Source: an uncultured Pseudomonadota bacterium (GTDB lineage: Bacteria > Bdellovibrionota_B > Oligoflexia > Oligoflexales > CAIMVM01). From it: a DNA stretch of 52,369 bases. The stretch covers positions 1 through 52,369 of the forward strand of contig CAIMVM010000007.1 of assembly GCA_903844895.1 (NCBI GenBank), in the 5' to 3' direction. The notes under the pieces are model-generated. The model was not told the DNA's origin. It did not search any database and saw only the letters and a list, made by a program, of their open reading frames with translations. The position numbers and the translations under genes are program-made. Of this stretch, positions 1 through 8,140 are shown piece after piece; position 1 is the stretch's first letter; each line of letters opens with the position of its first letter.

Positions 1-78
1 CTTTACAGCTTCTTGTTTAAATTCTTGGGTGAACGTCCGGCGATGACTGTGTTTTTTCTTAGATTTAGATTTTTTCAC
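1..78 (-). CDS. IS3-family transposase OrfA (partial, N-terminus)
   Basis: Only about 26 codons are present. From a GTG start at 78 the product has a lysine/serine-rich opening and then RRTFTQEFKQEAVK, the usual beginning of the helix-turn-helix domain of IS3-family OrfA proteins (family pattern R-x-F-[ST]-x-E-F-K-x-E-A-V). A ribosome-binding site (AGAGGAAAA) ends about two bases before the GTG. OrfA binds the terminal repeats and normally forms OrfAB with the DDE integrase by programmed frameshifting. Whether the copy is intact cannot be judged, because the gene leaves the window. Confidence 0.75.
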   Translation of the reverse strand, partial: MKKSKSKKKHSHRRTFTQEFKQEAVK

Positions 79-141
79 TATTTTCCTCTTGGTTATATAG
101 AATTAGTTTATCACTGACTCCACTAAACCCGGGAAAGTTCA
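1..141 (-). mobile_element. IS3-family insertion sequence, 5' end only
   Basis: The element runs off the left window edge. Read on the minus strand, its outer end is most likely at 141, where the sequence begins TGAACTTTCCCGGGTTTAGT, a TGAAC-type terminus like those of many IS3-family elements. A strong Shine-Dalgarno (AGAGGAAAA) and the start of an orfA-type gene follow about 60 bases further in. The boundary at 141/142 is supported because sequence to its right, but not to its left, is homologous to the IS1634-like transposase copy at 48.2-48.5 kb. The element therefore appears to have inserted into an older IS remnant. The other end, the target duplication and orfB are outside the window. 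Confidence 0.75.
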
Positions 142-437
142 TACATTTCGAACCCTTAAAAACCCAATGCATCTGGCAGTCTGCCCTGGTTCCATGGGAC
201 AGGCCAAAAATCTCAAACCATTTTCTGATCTGTTTTGTCGGATATCTCCTAACCACTGCCGCAAATACCAAAGCCAAAGAACGCGGCAGATACAAAAGAA
301 ACATCAATAACTTCTTAATTGAAGTTCAACACATACGGCTCGCATGCACCAAGAAAAAGAAAAGCAGCACCTTGAGATACAAACTCGATTCCATACCGCC
401 CGAATTGAAAGAAATCGCCAAAATCTTAGACATCTAG
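142..437 (+). pseudogene. IS1634-like transposase, C-terminal remnant
   Basis: The + frame encodes KISNHFLICFVGYLLTTAAN, then a KAKERGRYKRNI segment and ELKEIAKILDI before a TAG at 435-437. It aligns directly with the minus-strand fragment at 48.2-48.5 kb (KISTHFLICIMGYLLTVAAY, ELKETAKILNI), so both derive from the same or closely related elements. Nucleotide similarity continues past the stop to about position 500, which probably marks the old IS end. The 5' three quarters of the gene are absent, apparently displaced by the IS3-family insertion ending at 141. Not expected to be functional. Confidence 0.75.
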
Positions 438-1445
438 AATCAGTCTATCAGGCCAAACTTCGATTCCAGTGGCTATACTTAGAATCCCTCAAATCCGCTG
501 TGCAGCTGTGCGTAGGTGGTTTTTAGGTGTAGCGATTTACCTAAGTCGCGCCAGAAAGGCATCAAACTCTTTAATCACATAGTTTGGTAATGGTTGTCCT
601 TCCCTATTCGTGTCGGAGATAAAAGTGTTTAGTTGAGTAAAAGCCATATCGAGTTCTATTCTTCTTGAAACTTTATTTCACCATTTGTCCTATGAGAGGC
701 TCAGGCTCTACATTTGCGCAAACAAGATCTTCCACATGTCTGAAATCCAATCGGCTAGTTTTTCGAAAGCAAGGTTATCAGCCTTTTTTTTGCGGTCCTC
801 TAATTCTTTAGATCCGGTCGATTTTTCTTAAGCAGAAGTCTGTGATTGACTTCCCATTCGAGAAGCCTCTGCCAGTTTGTACGGGCTTGCTCTTCGAGGT
901 ACTTGGGTTTTGGATTCCTGGATTACTGCTTGGCAGATTGGTTCACCCTTTCTTCCAGCAGGAGATGATCAAACTTGTTAATATGTGTTCTTGCCACGCA
1001 CCTCAAAGGTTTTCCTTATTCAGGTAACACATCAATTTGGCCCAGGATAAAGCCTTTCGAATCCTCTGGTATTCACCTGCGTCGTGAGAAAACCGTTAAT
1101 CAAAAAAATCCGACATTTACCTAGAAAACTCAACGTCTAAATCGGCATCCCAATTCCAGCTTCTGATTTGGCGATTTCAAGATTTTGACGATTCCTGTGG
1201 GTTCGAGTAGGATAAAATTTTCTAGAGATCCGCTTTAAAATAGGCCGACTTATGGTTCGATTGACTACATAAAACCACTAGAGGCGCCGTAGCTGATGCG
1301 TTTTTAAACCGATCCATCCAAGAAAACATCCAACTTTATGGAGTTGCTGCTTTCAATCTATCAAGTTAGACTAGTCCGTAAGATAAGGATCCGAAATTGA
1401 TTTCCAAACCAGCATTTTTATTTAAAATTCTGTGAGGTTCGACTA
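438..1445. other. Gene-free stretch with decayed reading frames
   Basis: No intact gene was recognised in this kilobase. The first 60 bases still resemble the IS1634-like element end. At 537-647 (minus) a short frame reads NREGQPLPNYVIKEFDAFL, which resembles the start of IS91-type (Y2) transposases, where a 'G-x-P-L-P-x-[FY]-V-x-x-E-F' segment occurs. At 708-916 (minus) two adjacent frames join into a protein-like stretch (KYLEEQARTNWQRLLEWEVN, then NLAFEKLADWISDMW) broken by stops, whose family I do not recognise. The rest up to the aminotransferase start shows nothing I can name. Confidence 0.4.
537..647 (-). pseudogene. Possible IS91-like transposase N-terminal remnant
   Basis: A 36-codon minus-strand frame opens MAFTQLNTFISDTNREGQP and continues LPNYVIKEFDAFL before a TAA. 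In IS91/IS801-type transposases the N-terminus typically contains an 'E-x-F-L ... G-x-P-L-P-x-[FY]-V-x-x-E-[FL]-x-x-[FY]-L' segment just ahead of the zinc-binding part. Here the frame stops where the Cys-rich segment should begin. Other IS91-like scraps occur at about 9.1 and 16.6 kb, which makes the call more plausible. The match is short and rests on motif memory only. Confidence 0.35.
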
Positions 1446-2615
1446 TTGAAAGATGAAATTTATTGCAAGCATGGCGGCCGCATGCATGAGACAATTGGTG
1501 ACACATTTTCTTTTCCTGAAAAGAGGAACGATTGTATTCCAGCAGATGTATTAGATGCCTGGTATCCACCACATTCCTCGGTCACGCAGTTTCTGATAGA
1601 AAACATGAATTGGCTTGTGGGCACTTCCCCCCCGTGCCGAATGGATGCTCTACGGGTAGAAGTTGCAAATTATCTAGATATACCCTCCCCAAATCTTCTC
1701 TTAGGTTCAGGATCCTCAGACCTCATTTTTAGAATAATGACCTCCCTATTTCCAAGGAGCAATAGTTCTACACATTTCCAAACTTCCCATAGTCATGAGA
1801 ATAAAAGAATAGGCATCGTTTCGCCTTGCTACGGTGAATACGCCCATGTAGCTTCCAAACTCTGTGGCCTCGAGATATTCCGGATTTATTCTGAATCGGA
1901 TCAGTTTACACTCAGCGCCAGAAGAATTTTAGATGAAGTTCAATCTAAATCCTTAAAAGCCCTATGTCTGGTAAATCCCTGCAACCCCACGGGTCAGTAC
2001 CTCCCCATTGAAGAGATGACGCTTCTTGTCATGGAATTACCAGGGTCATGTCTGTTGATCGTTGACGAAACTTATATTGAATTTGTAGGGAGGAGGCACT
2101 CTTTAGCTAAGTTGGCACTTTCAAGAAAAAATCTTATCGTTATAGAATCCTTTTCCAAGTTTTTTGCTTTAAGCGGCGTTAGGGTTGGCTGCGCGATTTC
2201 TCACCCAGATTTGACAAGCAGATTAGAGGAGACTTTTCCAACCTATCAATTGAGTAATTTTGCGATTGGCGCATTATCAAAGTCTCTGAAGCAAATTCCC
2301 TACTATCATGAAAAAGTAGAAGAAACTCATAAATTGCAAAAAGAATTAAGCAAAATGTTGCTGGAAATCCATTTTGTAGAGCGAGTCCTCCCTTCTACCA
2401 TAAATTCGGTATTGATAAAAGTAAAGGAGCAGCACAGCGCCGAGAAAATAAGAATTGCTCTCGGCGACCTATCTATATTTGTCAGAAATATAAGCGAACA
2501 AGGTTTAAAAACTGAGGATTGCGATCGATACTTGAGAATTGCCGTCTTGGATCAAGCCAGAAACATAGCTGTATACAAGGGCCTTAAATACCTTTCAGGC
2601 AGGCCAAAGCTATGA
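1446..2615 (+). CDS. PLP-dependent aminotransferase, HisC-like (class I/II)
   Basis: A 389-residue fold-type I aminotransferase of the histidinol-phosphate aminotransferase-like group. Visible marks are LLGSGSSDLIF (85-95), NPCNPTG (177-183), VDETYIEF (206-213), the PLP-binding lysine in SFSKFFALSG (K238), R246, and the substrate-carboxylate-type arginine in YLRIAV (R364). The opening (HGGRMHETIGDTF, then ADVLDAWYPP) resembles a HisC-like subfamily that I recall as also occurring fused to MobA-like nucleotidyltransferases, not classical HisC. Start is TTG at 1446. The gene overlaps the next by four bases (ATGA), so the two are probably translationally coupled. With an acyltransferase and a lipid hydroxylase behind it, a role in making an amino-containing lipid head group is plausible but inferred. 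Confidence 0.85.
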   Translation: MKDEIYCKHGGRMHETIGDTFSFPEKRNDCIPADVLDAWYPPHSSVTQFLIENMNWLVGTSPPCRMDALRVEVANYLDIPSPNLLLGSGSSDLIFRIMTSLFPRSNSSTHFQTSHSHENKRIGIVSPCYGEYAHVASKLCGLEIFRIYSESDQFTLSARRILDEVQSKSLKALCLVNPCNPTGQYLPIEEMTLLVMELPGSCLLIVDETYIEFVGRRHSLAKLALSRKNLIVIESFSKFFALSGVRVGCAISHPDLTSRLEETFPTYQLSNFAIGALSKSLKQIPYYHEKVEETHKLQKELSKMLLEIHFVERVLPSTINSVLIKVKEQHSAEKIRIALGDLSIFVRNISEQGLKTEDCDRYLRIAVLDQARNIAVYKGLKYLSGRPKL

Positions 2616-4021
2616 CCATAAACCTCAGAATCTATAGCAACCCTTTCCCCCTAGATCTCGAGAAAAAAATAGTCGATGTTTGCGCCTTCTGCTATCCGGG
2701 GATGCCAAGCTCCGAAATTCATCTTAGGTTTAAGAACTACCACAATATCATAGTTGCATTTGATTTAGATAAAGCGATTGGTTTTCTATTCTTGTCGCGC
2801 CATGAAACGCCTTTGCGGGTTCTCTGGGGCTTACGAATGAATGGAGTCCTCCAGGAATATCGGTCCAAGAGAGTTTTGCTTCGCATGGGCTGGAAAGCGA
2901 TCATAAAGTTCGTCTTACCTGATTTTGGGAATAGCCTATTGCGATTGTCAAAACGACCGAAAAAGGAAATTGTTTGCTATGCTCGGATATGTAACCCTAT
3001 TGCGGCCAAAGCCTTTACTCGCAGCAAACAATTTGAGCCTAACTTTCTTTCAGAGGCACCGCCTTCTGAATGGGCAAAAGAGGTTTATTTAGATTTGATC
3101 GCCTATTCTGCGATAAGTGGCTTAGATCCTAAGACCGGACTTTGTTTGAATTCAGCCCACGAGCATGGCATAAATCCAGAGGTATCACTCACTCAGACCC
3201 ATTCTCATTTTTATAGATCCTGGAACAAGCTCGTTCCGCAAGGCTCAGAACTAGTTTTGCTATTTCCTTTCGATTTAAAGTTTTTGGGGCAATGTATAGA
3301 AGATCAGGCTTTAAAGTTTAAAAAATTTGCTATCACATCCTTCAATAGGTCTCTGAAGGGCCTCAGTTTTAGTGTCTTATTGCTGGCAGCTTGTATATCT
3401 ATTTTGCTTGCAGCAACGCGTTCAATTGATACTGCTCATGTTTTTTTAAGAAATTGGTCGCGGTATCTCCTTAAAGTCCTTGGGTGCAAACTGGAACTGC
3501 AAGGATCCTTACCTGAGAATCTGAGCGGATATATAGTAGCTGCTCAACACACATCGTTATTGGATACCTTTATTTATCCGTGCATTTTACCGCCTAGAAC
3601 ACTGTATTTTGCCAAGAAAGAATTGCGTCACACTCCTATTTTTGGTTTTCTATTGGCTCGCCTGGGCTATTTGTTTGTAGAAAGAGATTCTGCCGTTAGT
3701 TCTCTAAAGCTTATGGAAAATGTTGGTCTGAAGGCAAAATCAACCGATATTTTCTTCATGCATCCCCAGGGAACTAGAAGACCTGATGGTACAATTGGAA
3801 CATTAAAATCGGGGTTAGCAGTTTTGGCGAAATCTAGCCGCTTACCGATAGTGCCGATTACCTCGGAGGGTGGGTCTGCGCTTTGGCCAAAAGGCAAATG
3901 GCTCCCCCATGCTGGAACTGTTAGAATAAGTATCCTTGCGGAAGTTTCTAAGGAATCAGTGAGCCATATGACCACGCGGGAAATTACCAAGCTGCTGGAA
4001 GAAAGTTTCTCCAGGGCTTAG
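2612..4021 (+). CDS. Two-domain acyltransferase: N-terminal GNAT-like, C-terminal PlsC-like
   Basis: A 469-residue protein. Residues 1 to about 160 look like a GNAT-type acyltransferase (segment VLQEYRSKRVLLRMGWKAI near 79-97). A hydrophobic segment spans about 248-268. Residues 295-460 form an LPLAT/PlsC domain with HTSLLD (H313 to D318, the HX4D catalytic motif) and FMHPQGTR (383-389), where most relatives carry FPEGTR; the Glu is replaced by Gln386. PlsC-type enzymes transfer acyl chains to lysophospholipids at the inner membrane. The start codon overlaps the aminotransferase stop (ATGA). The pairing of two acyl-transferring domains suggests N- and O-acylation of one amino-lipid precursor (inference). 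Confidence 0.8.
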   Translation: MTINLRIYSNPFPLDLEKKIVDVCAFCYPGMPSSEIHLRFKNYHNIIVAFDLDKAIGFLFLSRHETPLRVLWGLRMNGVLQEYRSKRVLLRMGWKAIIKFVLPDFGNSLLRLSKRPKKEIVCYARICNPIAAKAFTRSKQFEPNFLSEAPPSEWAKEVYLDLIAYSAISGLDPKTGLCLNSAHEHGINPEVSLTQTHSHFYRSWNKLVPQGSELVLLFPFDLKFLGQCIEDQALKFKKFAITSFNRSLKGLSFSVLLLAACISILLAATRSIDTAHVFLRNWSRYLLKVLGCKLELQGSLPENLSGYIVAAQHTSLLDTFIYPCILPPRTLYFAKKELRHTPIFGFLLARLGYLFVERDSAVSSLKLMENVGLKAKSTDIFFMHPQGTRRPDGTIGTLKSGLAVLAKSSRLPIVPITSEGGSALWPKGKWLPHAGTVRISILAEVSKESVSHMTTREITKLLEESFSRA

Positions 4022-4229
4022 AGCTAAAACAGCCAACCGAAAGCTTGCGCAAACTTGATCAACTTGTCTTACAACTGCCGATAATATGATTTTTTTTGGT
4101 TCAGCCCCCTGTTCCGAAATGCGGCTGGCAAATATATCTCGGCATAATCTGAAGTTTTCTGACCTCTCTATTCTCTGCACGCAAGGCATGGTAAGATGTC
4201 TATACACTAGCACGGAAAGACAATAAGGC

Positions 4230-5225
4230 ATGCCATCTCTTCCCACACCTGAAGATAAGATTTCATCATTTTATCGTATGGCATTTTGCATCTCTTTTGT
4301 TTGTCAGTTCCTTCTAACATTTGCTTACCTCCGGGGTGGCCATTCCATAGAGTTCTCTCACCTCGGACTTTTACCAGTACTGATTTCCGTGCTGATTCTC
4401 GCTTGTGAAATCATCTTGTTGCGTAATATCATTTGGAGAGATATTTACCTTTTTATCCTTAATTATGGGACTTACGCTTTGGTTGGATTTTTTACTATGC
4501 GCTTTGTGCTCAATGATCTTCTTATTGAGCAAAGAACGGCGTCTTACCGAGAGCAGTTACCAGGACAATCGAGTCTTTGGCTTTCAATCTCGATCGCCTC
4601 GTTTTTGTTTGCTGATTATCTTTCATGGCTCGTGCATTTCCTGTTTCATAAGGTGCGTGGGTTTATAGGCGATATATCATTTCTTTGCCACATGACACAT
4701 CACAGCATGGATAGAATGCAATTCTCAGCAGTGCGACACAATGCCGTTGCGGTATTTTTGGCTCTTGCTCCCACAACAGTTTTATTGGCTTTTCTTGAAG
4801 ATAGGAATGATTCACTTGCATGCGCCATCTTAATTGGATTTCTAGCTCAACTTTCACTCAATGCAATCTTGACTCCATTTCAACATGCAAAGTTCCATTC
4901 CCTTTTTGCTCAAAAGCTGAGAATTGCGGTTGGGTCTTTCCATGGGAAACATCACGACGACCGTATTGGGGGGAGTCGCTACAATTTCTCAGTTGGAGTT
5001 TTGAGCATTTGGGATGACTTGATGGGAACCGCAGCACCGATGGGGCCGCTTTCAGATGAAAAAAATGAGACATGGTCTTCTAGCGACGAAAGCTCAGCCT
5101 ACGGGATTTTGGGCGTAGCCTATGCTGGCAATTCAAAGACAATACTCCAAGCGTTTTTGCGCGGTCAGTCAGGCCCTTTACAATCCTATTTTTCTACCCA
5201 CCTTAAAAGGCTCACAAAAAACTAG
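4230..5225 (+). CDS. Fatty acid hydroxylase / sterol desaturase family membrane protein
   Basis: A 331-residue integral membrane di-iron enzyme candidate. The histidine clusters of the family are present: HFLFH (136-140), HMTHH (154-158), H219/H223, and HGKHHDD (238-244), followed by the conserved NFSVGVLSIWDDLMGT segment (252-267). Several hydrophobic helices lie between 15 and 130 and at about 172-215. Such enzymes hydroxylate or desaturate lipid chains using O2. It lies about 210 bases after the acyltransferase on the same strand, so it may share a transcript or have its own promoter in that gap. ATG follows AATAAGGC. Substrate unknown; context suggests the lipid made by the two upstream genes. 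Confidence 0.85.
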   Translation: MPSLPTPEDKISSFYRMAFCISFVCQFLLTFAYLRGGHSIEFSHLGLLPVLISVLILACEIILLRNIIWRDIYLFILNYGTYALVGFFTMRFVLNDLLIEQRTASYREQLPGQSSLWLSISIASFLFADYLSWLVHFLFHKVRGFIGDISFLCHMTHHSMDRMQFSAVRHNAVAVFLALAPTTVLLAFLEDRNDSLACAILIGFLAQLSLNAILTPFQHAKFHSLFAQKLRIAVGSFHGKHHDDRIGGSRYNFSVGVLSIWDDLMGTAAPMGPLSDEKNETWSSSDESSAYGILGVAYAGNSKTILQAFLRGQSGPLQSYFSTHLKRLTKN

Positions 5226-5732
5226 CAGCATAAGTAGGAAAATCTCAACTAAGTCAGAATCAGATGATTGGTTTCGCATCGATCAAAACACCTAATACCT
5301 TCGCTTTCTTTAAAACTTGACTGTCCGCGTCTAAGTATTGGTAAAAACTGTATTATGACGACCTCTAAAATTCTCCAAAATCATTCGTCGTCTGAAAGGC
5401 TCCGAAAAAGGCATATCGTGAAACACACGGCCCAGATCCAATGAAACTCACCACAAGTTTGCATAAGCTTTTAGTCAATTGACACACCCCATAAGACTAT
5501 ATTACACACTAATTTATTGATTTTATTAAATAGTTATCCTGCTTACATGAATGGAGCTAGCCTTTCTCTAAAAAGCTCACGAATTGGGCAAGCCTTTTTG
5601 CTCGGATTCACACACTCATGTTTCCTACATGTGCTTTTTTCTCTAGTAATAGGGATGTTTCAGCACGTCGGCTCCCAAAGTGAATCTGCCATTAACCCGA
5701 AATAGTGAAGACCCCCAAAAAAACAAAAGACC
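5226..5732. other. Intergenic region, nothing recognised
   Basis: Between the hydroxylase gene and the convergent acetyltransferase remnant I see no recognisable gene. A 62-codon hydrophobic frame at 5517-5705 has neither a convincing ribosome-binding site nor familiar motifs. Near 5717-5745 the minus strand carries AAGAC, a short loop, GTCTT and then a T-rich run, which could be a weak terminator for the acetyltransferase gene. Confidence 0.35.
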
Positions 5733-6414
5733 TCAAGTCCAAGTCTTCTGCCCAAGCCAATCATAAACAGTTAAGCGACTTTGAAAGTCCTCGTACCAGC
5801 CTAGATTTGGGATTTCGTCTGGACATAAGCCGCGCAACACAGTTTCAGGAGCCCCTTGCCATCCGTTAAGAATCATCTCCGCGGTTGTGCAGGGATTCAA
5901 AATTTCTAAATATTCCTTCAATTTTAAAGCCACATTTGTCATTAACGCGCGAACTGGCTTCATTGCTAGAATTGTAACCGCATTGGACCCGCTTCAGGCC
6001 AAGATACTCAAATCCATAAACGATGAGCGATCTAGTGACTGCTGTTGCACGCCCCTCTCCAGCCATGGATGATCGCATCAAGTAGCCAATCTCTAAACCG
6101 TGGGTGTTCAAAGTTCGCCTATGTAAGCCTGTGCTACCTAAAAGGCGATTGGTCGTGTTTCCAAAAATTCCGAGCACATATTCCTTGCCACTCCAGTAAT
6201 CATATTTAGCAGTGACGATCCTGGCCAGTTGGCTCTCGACTGTTTGCGGAAAATGCGCCCAAGACATGAATCGCCTCAGTTCTATCAAACTCTCATTTAT
6301 AGCCTCAACAATATTGGGGGCATCGGTCAATGCTAACGGTCTCAAAATGATTGTATCGTCACCTTTTAGTGACTTTTCCAAGGACAAGGAAAACCTCGAG
6401 ACAGGAGTCTGCAA
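5733..6414 (-). pseudogene. RimJ/RimL-type GNAT acetyltransferase, frameshifted
   Basis: From a TTG start at 6414, 182 codons encode a RimL-like N-acetyltransferase: TIILRPLALTDA near the start, LGSTGLHRRTLNTHGLEIGY in the centre, the acetyl-CoA loop region MAGEGRATAVTRSL, then VNDKCGFKIEGIFRNF. The frame ends at 5866. The expected C-terminus (CPDEIPNLGWYEDFQSRLTV, then YDWLGQK) continues in another frame down to 5733. A single-base indel in roughly 5850-5890 would restore a protein of about 225 residues. Relatives acetylate protein N-termini or small substrates. Either a recent pseudogene or a sequence error. Confidence 0.7.
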
Positions 6415-6651
6415 AGAAATATTTTAGTTTCCGCTCCCATGAAACGAAAACAGCTATTGAAATGAGTTGCGATCGTAACAGATTGCGCAAATGACGGAAA
6501 CAACGAAGAAGAACCTAAGCTTTCCCTGAACATTCCTCAGATTTACCGCTATCCCGCAATGTCTTGCTGTTTTAACGCTAGATTCTTCCGAAAAGACTGT
6601 CCTCCACATAAGCAAATATGTTAATCTAGCAGGTATAGCACTTGGAGACTT

Positions 6652-7926
6652 GTGGCATCACTAGACCCAAATCAGCGAAAGCATGAAGAAGCGCGCACCA
6701 TATTGATACGGATTTTAGATGCCGGTCATCAAGCGATGTTTGCGGGGGGCTGCGTGCGCGACAGGATTTTGAATTTAACACCCTCAGACTTTGATATTGC
6801 GTCTTCTGCCAAGCCGGAAGAAATCATACAGATATTTAGAAAATCTTCATTTTCAGTCATTCCTACGGGTGTTGATCACGGCACCGTTACTGTTGTAGGA
6901 AAATATTCATCTACAGAAATAACGTCTCTTAGGCGAGATGTCGATACCGATGGCAGGAAAGCTGTTGTTGAGTTCGGGGCGAGTTTTGAAGACGACTCCA
7001 AAAGGCGAGATTTTACCATCAACGCCATGTATGAAGATATCCATGGACAAATTTTCGATTTCCATGGAGGTCGCGAAGACTTAGCAAAAAATCATCTTCG
7101 TTTTGTGGGTGACCCCCATCAGAGAATCAAAGAAGATTATCTTAGGCAACTTAGAATGGTTCGATTCATCTCAAAGTTTGGATTTGATGTGGACGAAGAA
7201 ACGACCGCTGCTGTCTCTGCCCATGTCTCTGGACTTAAACAGATTAGCCAAGAAAGAATCACTTCTGAACTGTGGAAAATCCTTGAAGGACGGCACTTAA
7301 AAAATGCCCTTTCTTGCCTGGTCAATACAGGGATATTTGGGGAAATATTTAAGGAGTTTTCAAATCCTACGTCCCCCCTAATCTCTACCCTTCATCTTTT
7401 ACAACATCCGCATTTTGATTCCAAGTATACGGCTCAGCTTCGACTTGCATTCCTTCTCACTGAACTTTCTGAGGATAGCTCAGATAGGACTCAAATTCTG
7501 ACTTTTTTAAAGTCACTGCGTATAAGCGGGGAAGAGCTCAAACGAGTCTTAGGCTTCAGGGACCTACTGCGAGCCCCCCCCCTCCAGAGCCGTGATGAGA
7601 TCATGGGTTTTTTAGACTCCATCGAAGACTCGAAAATACCTTTAAGTTCTTTGGGGGATTTAAAGGAGTCTCTAGAAAGACTTTCCTATAAAAACCATCT
7701 TTCTGCTCTAACTACATGTGAAGAAACCTATGGCTATCTCAGAAAAAAGCGCCCTCCCCTCACCGGCGACGACCTCATGAAAGAATTCCAATTAAGGCCC
7801 GGCAGAGATCTAGGGCTAATTCTCGATAAACTAAAGAGCGCCTTTAGACGCGGGGAATGGGCCGAGGCAAAGGAAGGTCTCAGTCTGGCCAAATCCATTC
7901 TGGACGATTCCACAAAACCTAAATAG
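6652..7926 (+). CDS. cca: CCA tRNA nucleotidyltransferase / poly(A) polymerase family
   Basis: A 424-residue class II nucleotidyltransferase. The N-terminus shows the head-domain signature FAGGCVRDRIL (30-40) and DFDIASSAKPEEI with the two metal-binding Asp residues, then RRDVDTDGRKAVVEFG, the RRDFTINAM neck motif, FDFHGGREDL and the RFVGDPHQRIKEDYLRQLRM segment with the conserved Arg. The C-terminal part is variable and helical. These enzymes add or repair the 3' CCA of tRNAs without a template. GTG start at 6652. No neighbour forms an obvious operon. The last ~265 bases of coding sequence plus ~45 bases downstream are duplicated at 10.46-10.77 kb. Confidence 0.9.
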   Translation: MASLDPNQRKHEEARTILIRILDAGHQAMFAGGCVRDRILNLTPSDFDIASSAKPEEIIQIFRKSSFSVIPTGVDHGTVTVVGKYSSTEITSLRRDVDTDGRKAVVEFGASFEDDSKRRDFTINAMYEDIHGQIFDFHGGREDLAKNHLRFVGDPHQRIKEDYLRQLRMVRFISKFGFDVDEETTAAVSAHVSGLKQISQERITSELWKILEGRHLKNALSCLVNTGIFGEIFKEFSNPTSPLISTLHLLQHPHFDSKYTAQLRLAFLLTELSEDSSDRTQILTFLKSLRISGEELKRVLGFRDLLRAPPLQSRDEIMGFLDSIEDSKIPLSSLGDLKESLERLSYKNHLSALTTCEETYGYLRKKRPPLTGDDLMKEFQLRPGRDLGLILDKLKSAFRRGEWAEAKEGLSLAKSILDDSTKPK

Positions 7927-7970
7927 AGCTTCTTGGCAGACTAGGTTCTGGAAATTGCGAAAAAAAATTG
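7662..7970 (+). repeat. Direct duplication, copy 1 (3' end of cca)
   Basis: This stretch, the last ~265 bases of the CCA-adding gene plus ~45 bases after it, recurs almost unchanged at 10459-10768 in the same orientation, about 2.8 kb away. Only scattered substitutions separate the copies. In this copy the sequence after the stop (AGAGCTTCTTGGCAGACTAGGTTCT) no longer forms the clean hairpin seen in the other. Confidence 0.9.
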
Positions 7971-8140
7971 CCCCACTCAAGAAACTCTCAAAAGCAACCG
8001 TTTGGCTTAGTTTCGATATCCCATTGCCTATCTCTGTTAAGGCTCGCGCCATGAAAAGCTTTCAAACCGGTCGCTAAAGTAATAGAATGATCAACAACCA
8101 GATTCACGACTCAATCATTGCTGCGCATAAAGGGTGTTTA

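Noticed and set aside
65-307. 80-codon minus-strand frame
   Set aside because: It is antisense to the IS1634-like remnant and the IS3-like leader; homology is on the other strand.
344-526. 60-codon plus-strand frame
   Set aside because: It is an alternative frame through the IS1634-like remnant end; the homologous frame is the one ending at 437.
842-1027. 61-codon plus-strand frame
   Set aside because: No ribosome-binding site or motif; the minus strand here carries a better protein-like remnant.
3667-3990. 107-codon minus-strand frame
   Set aside because: Antisense to the PlsC domain, whose catalytic motifs are plainly on the plus strand.
5517-5705. 62-codon hydrophobic plus-strand frame
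   Set aside because: Hydrophobic but without ribosome-binding site, motif or conserved context.
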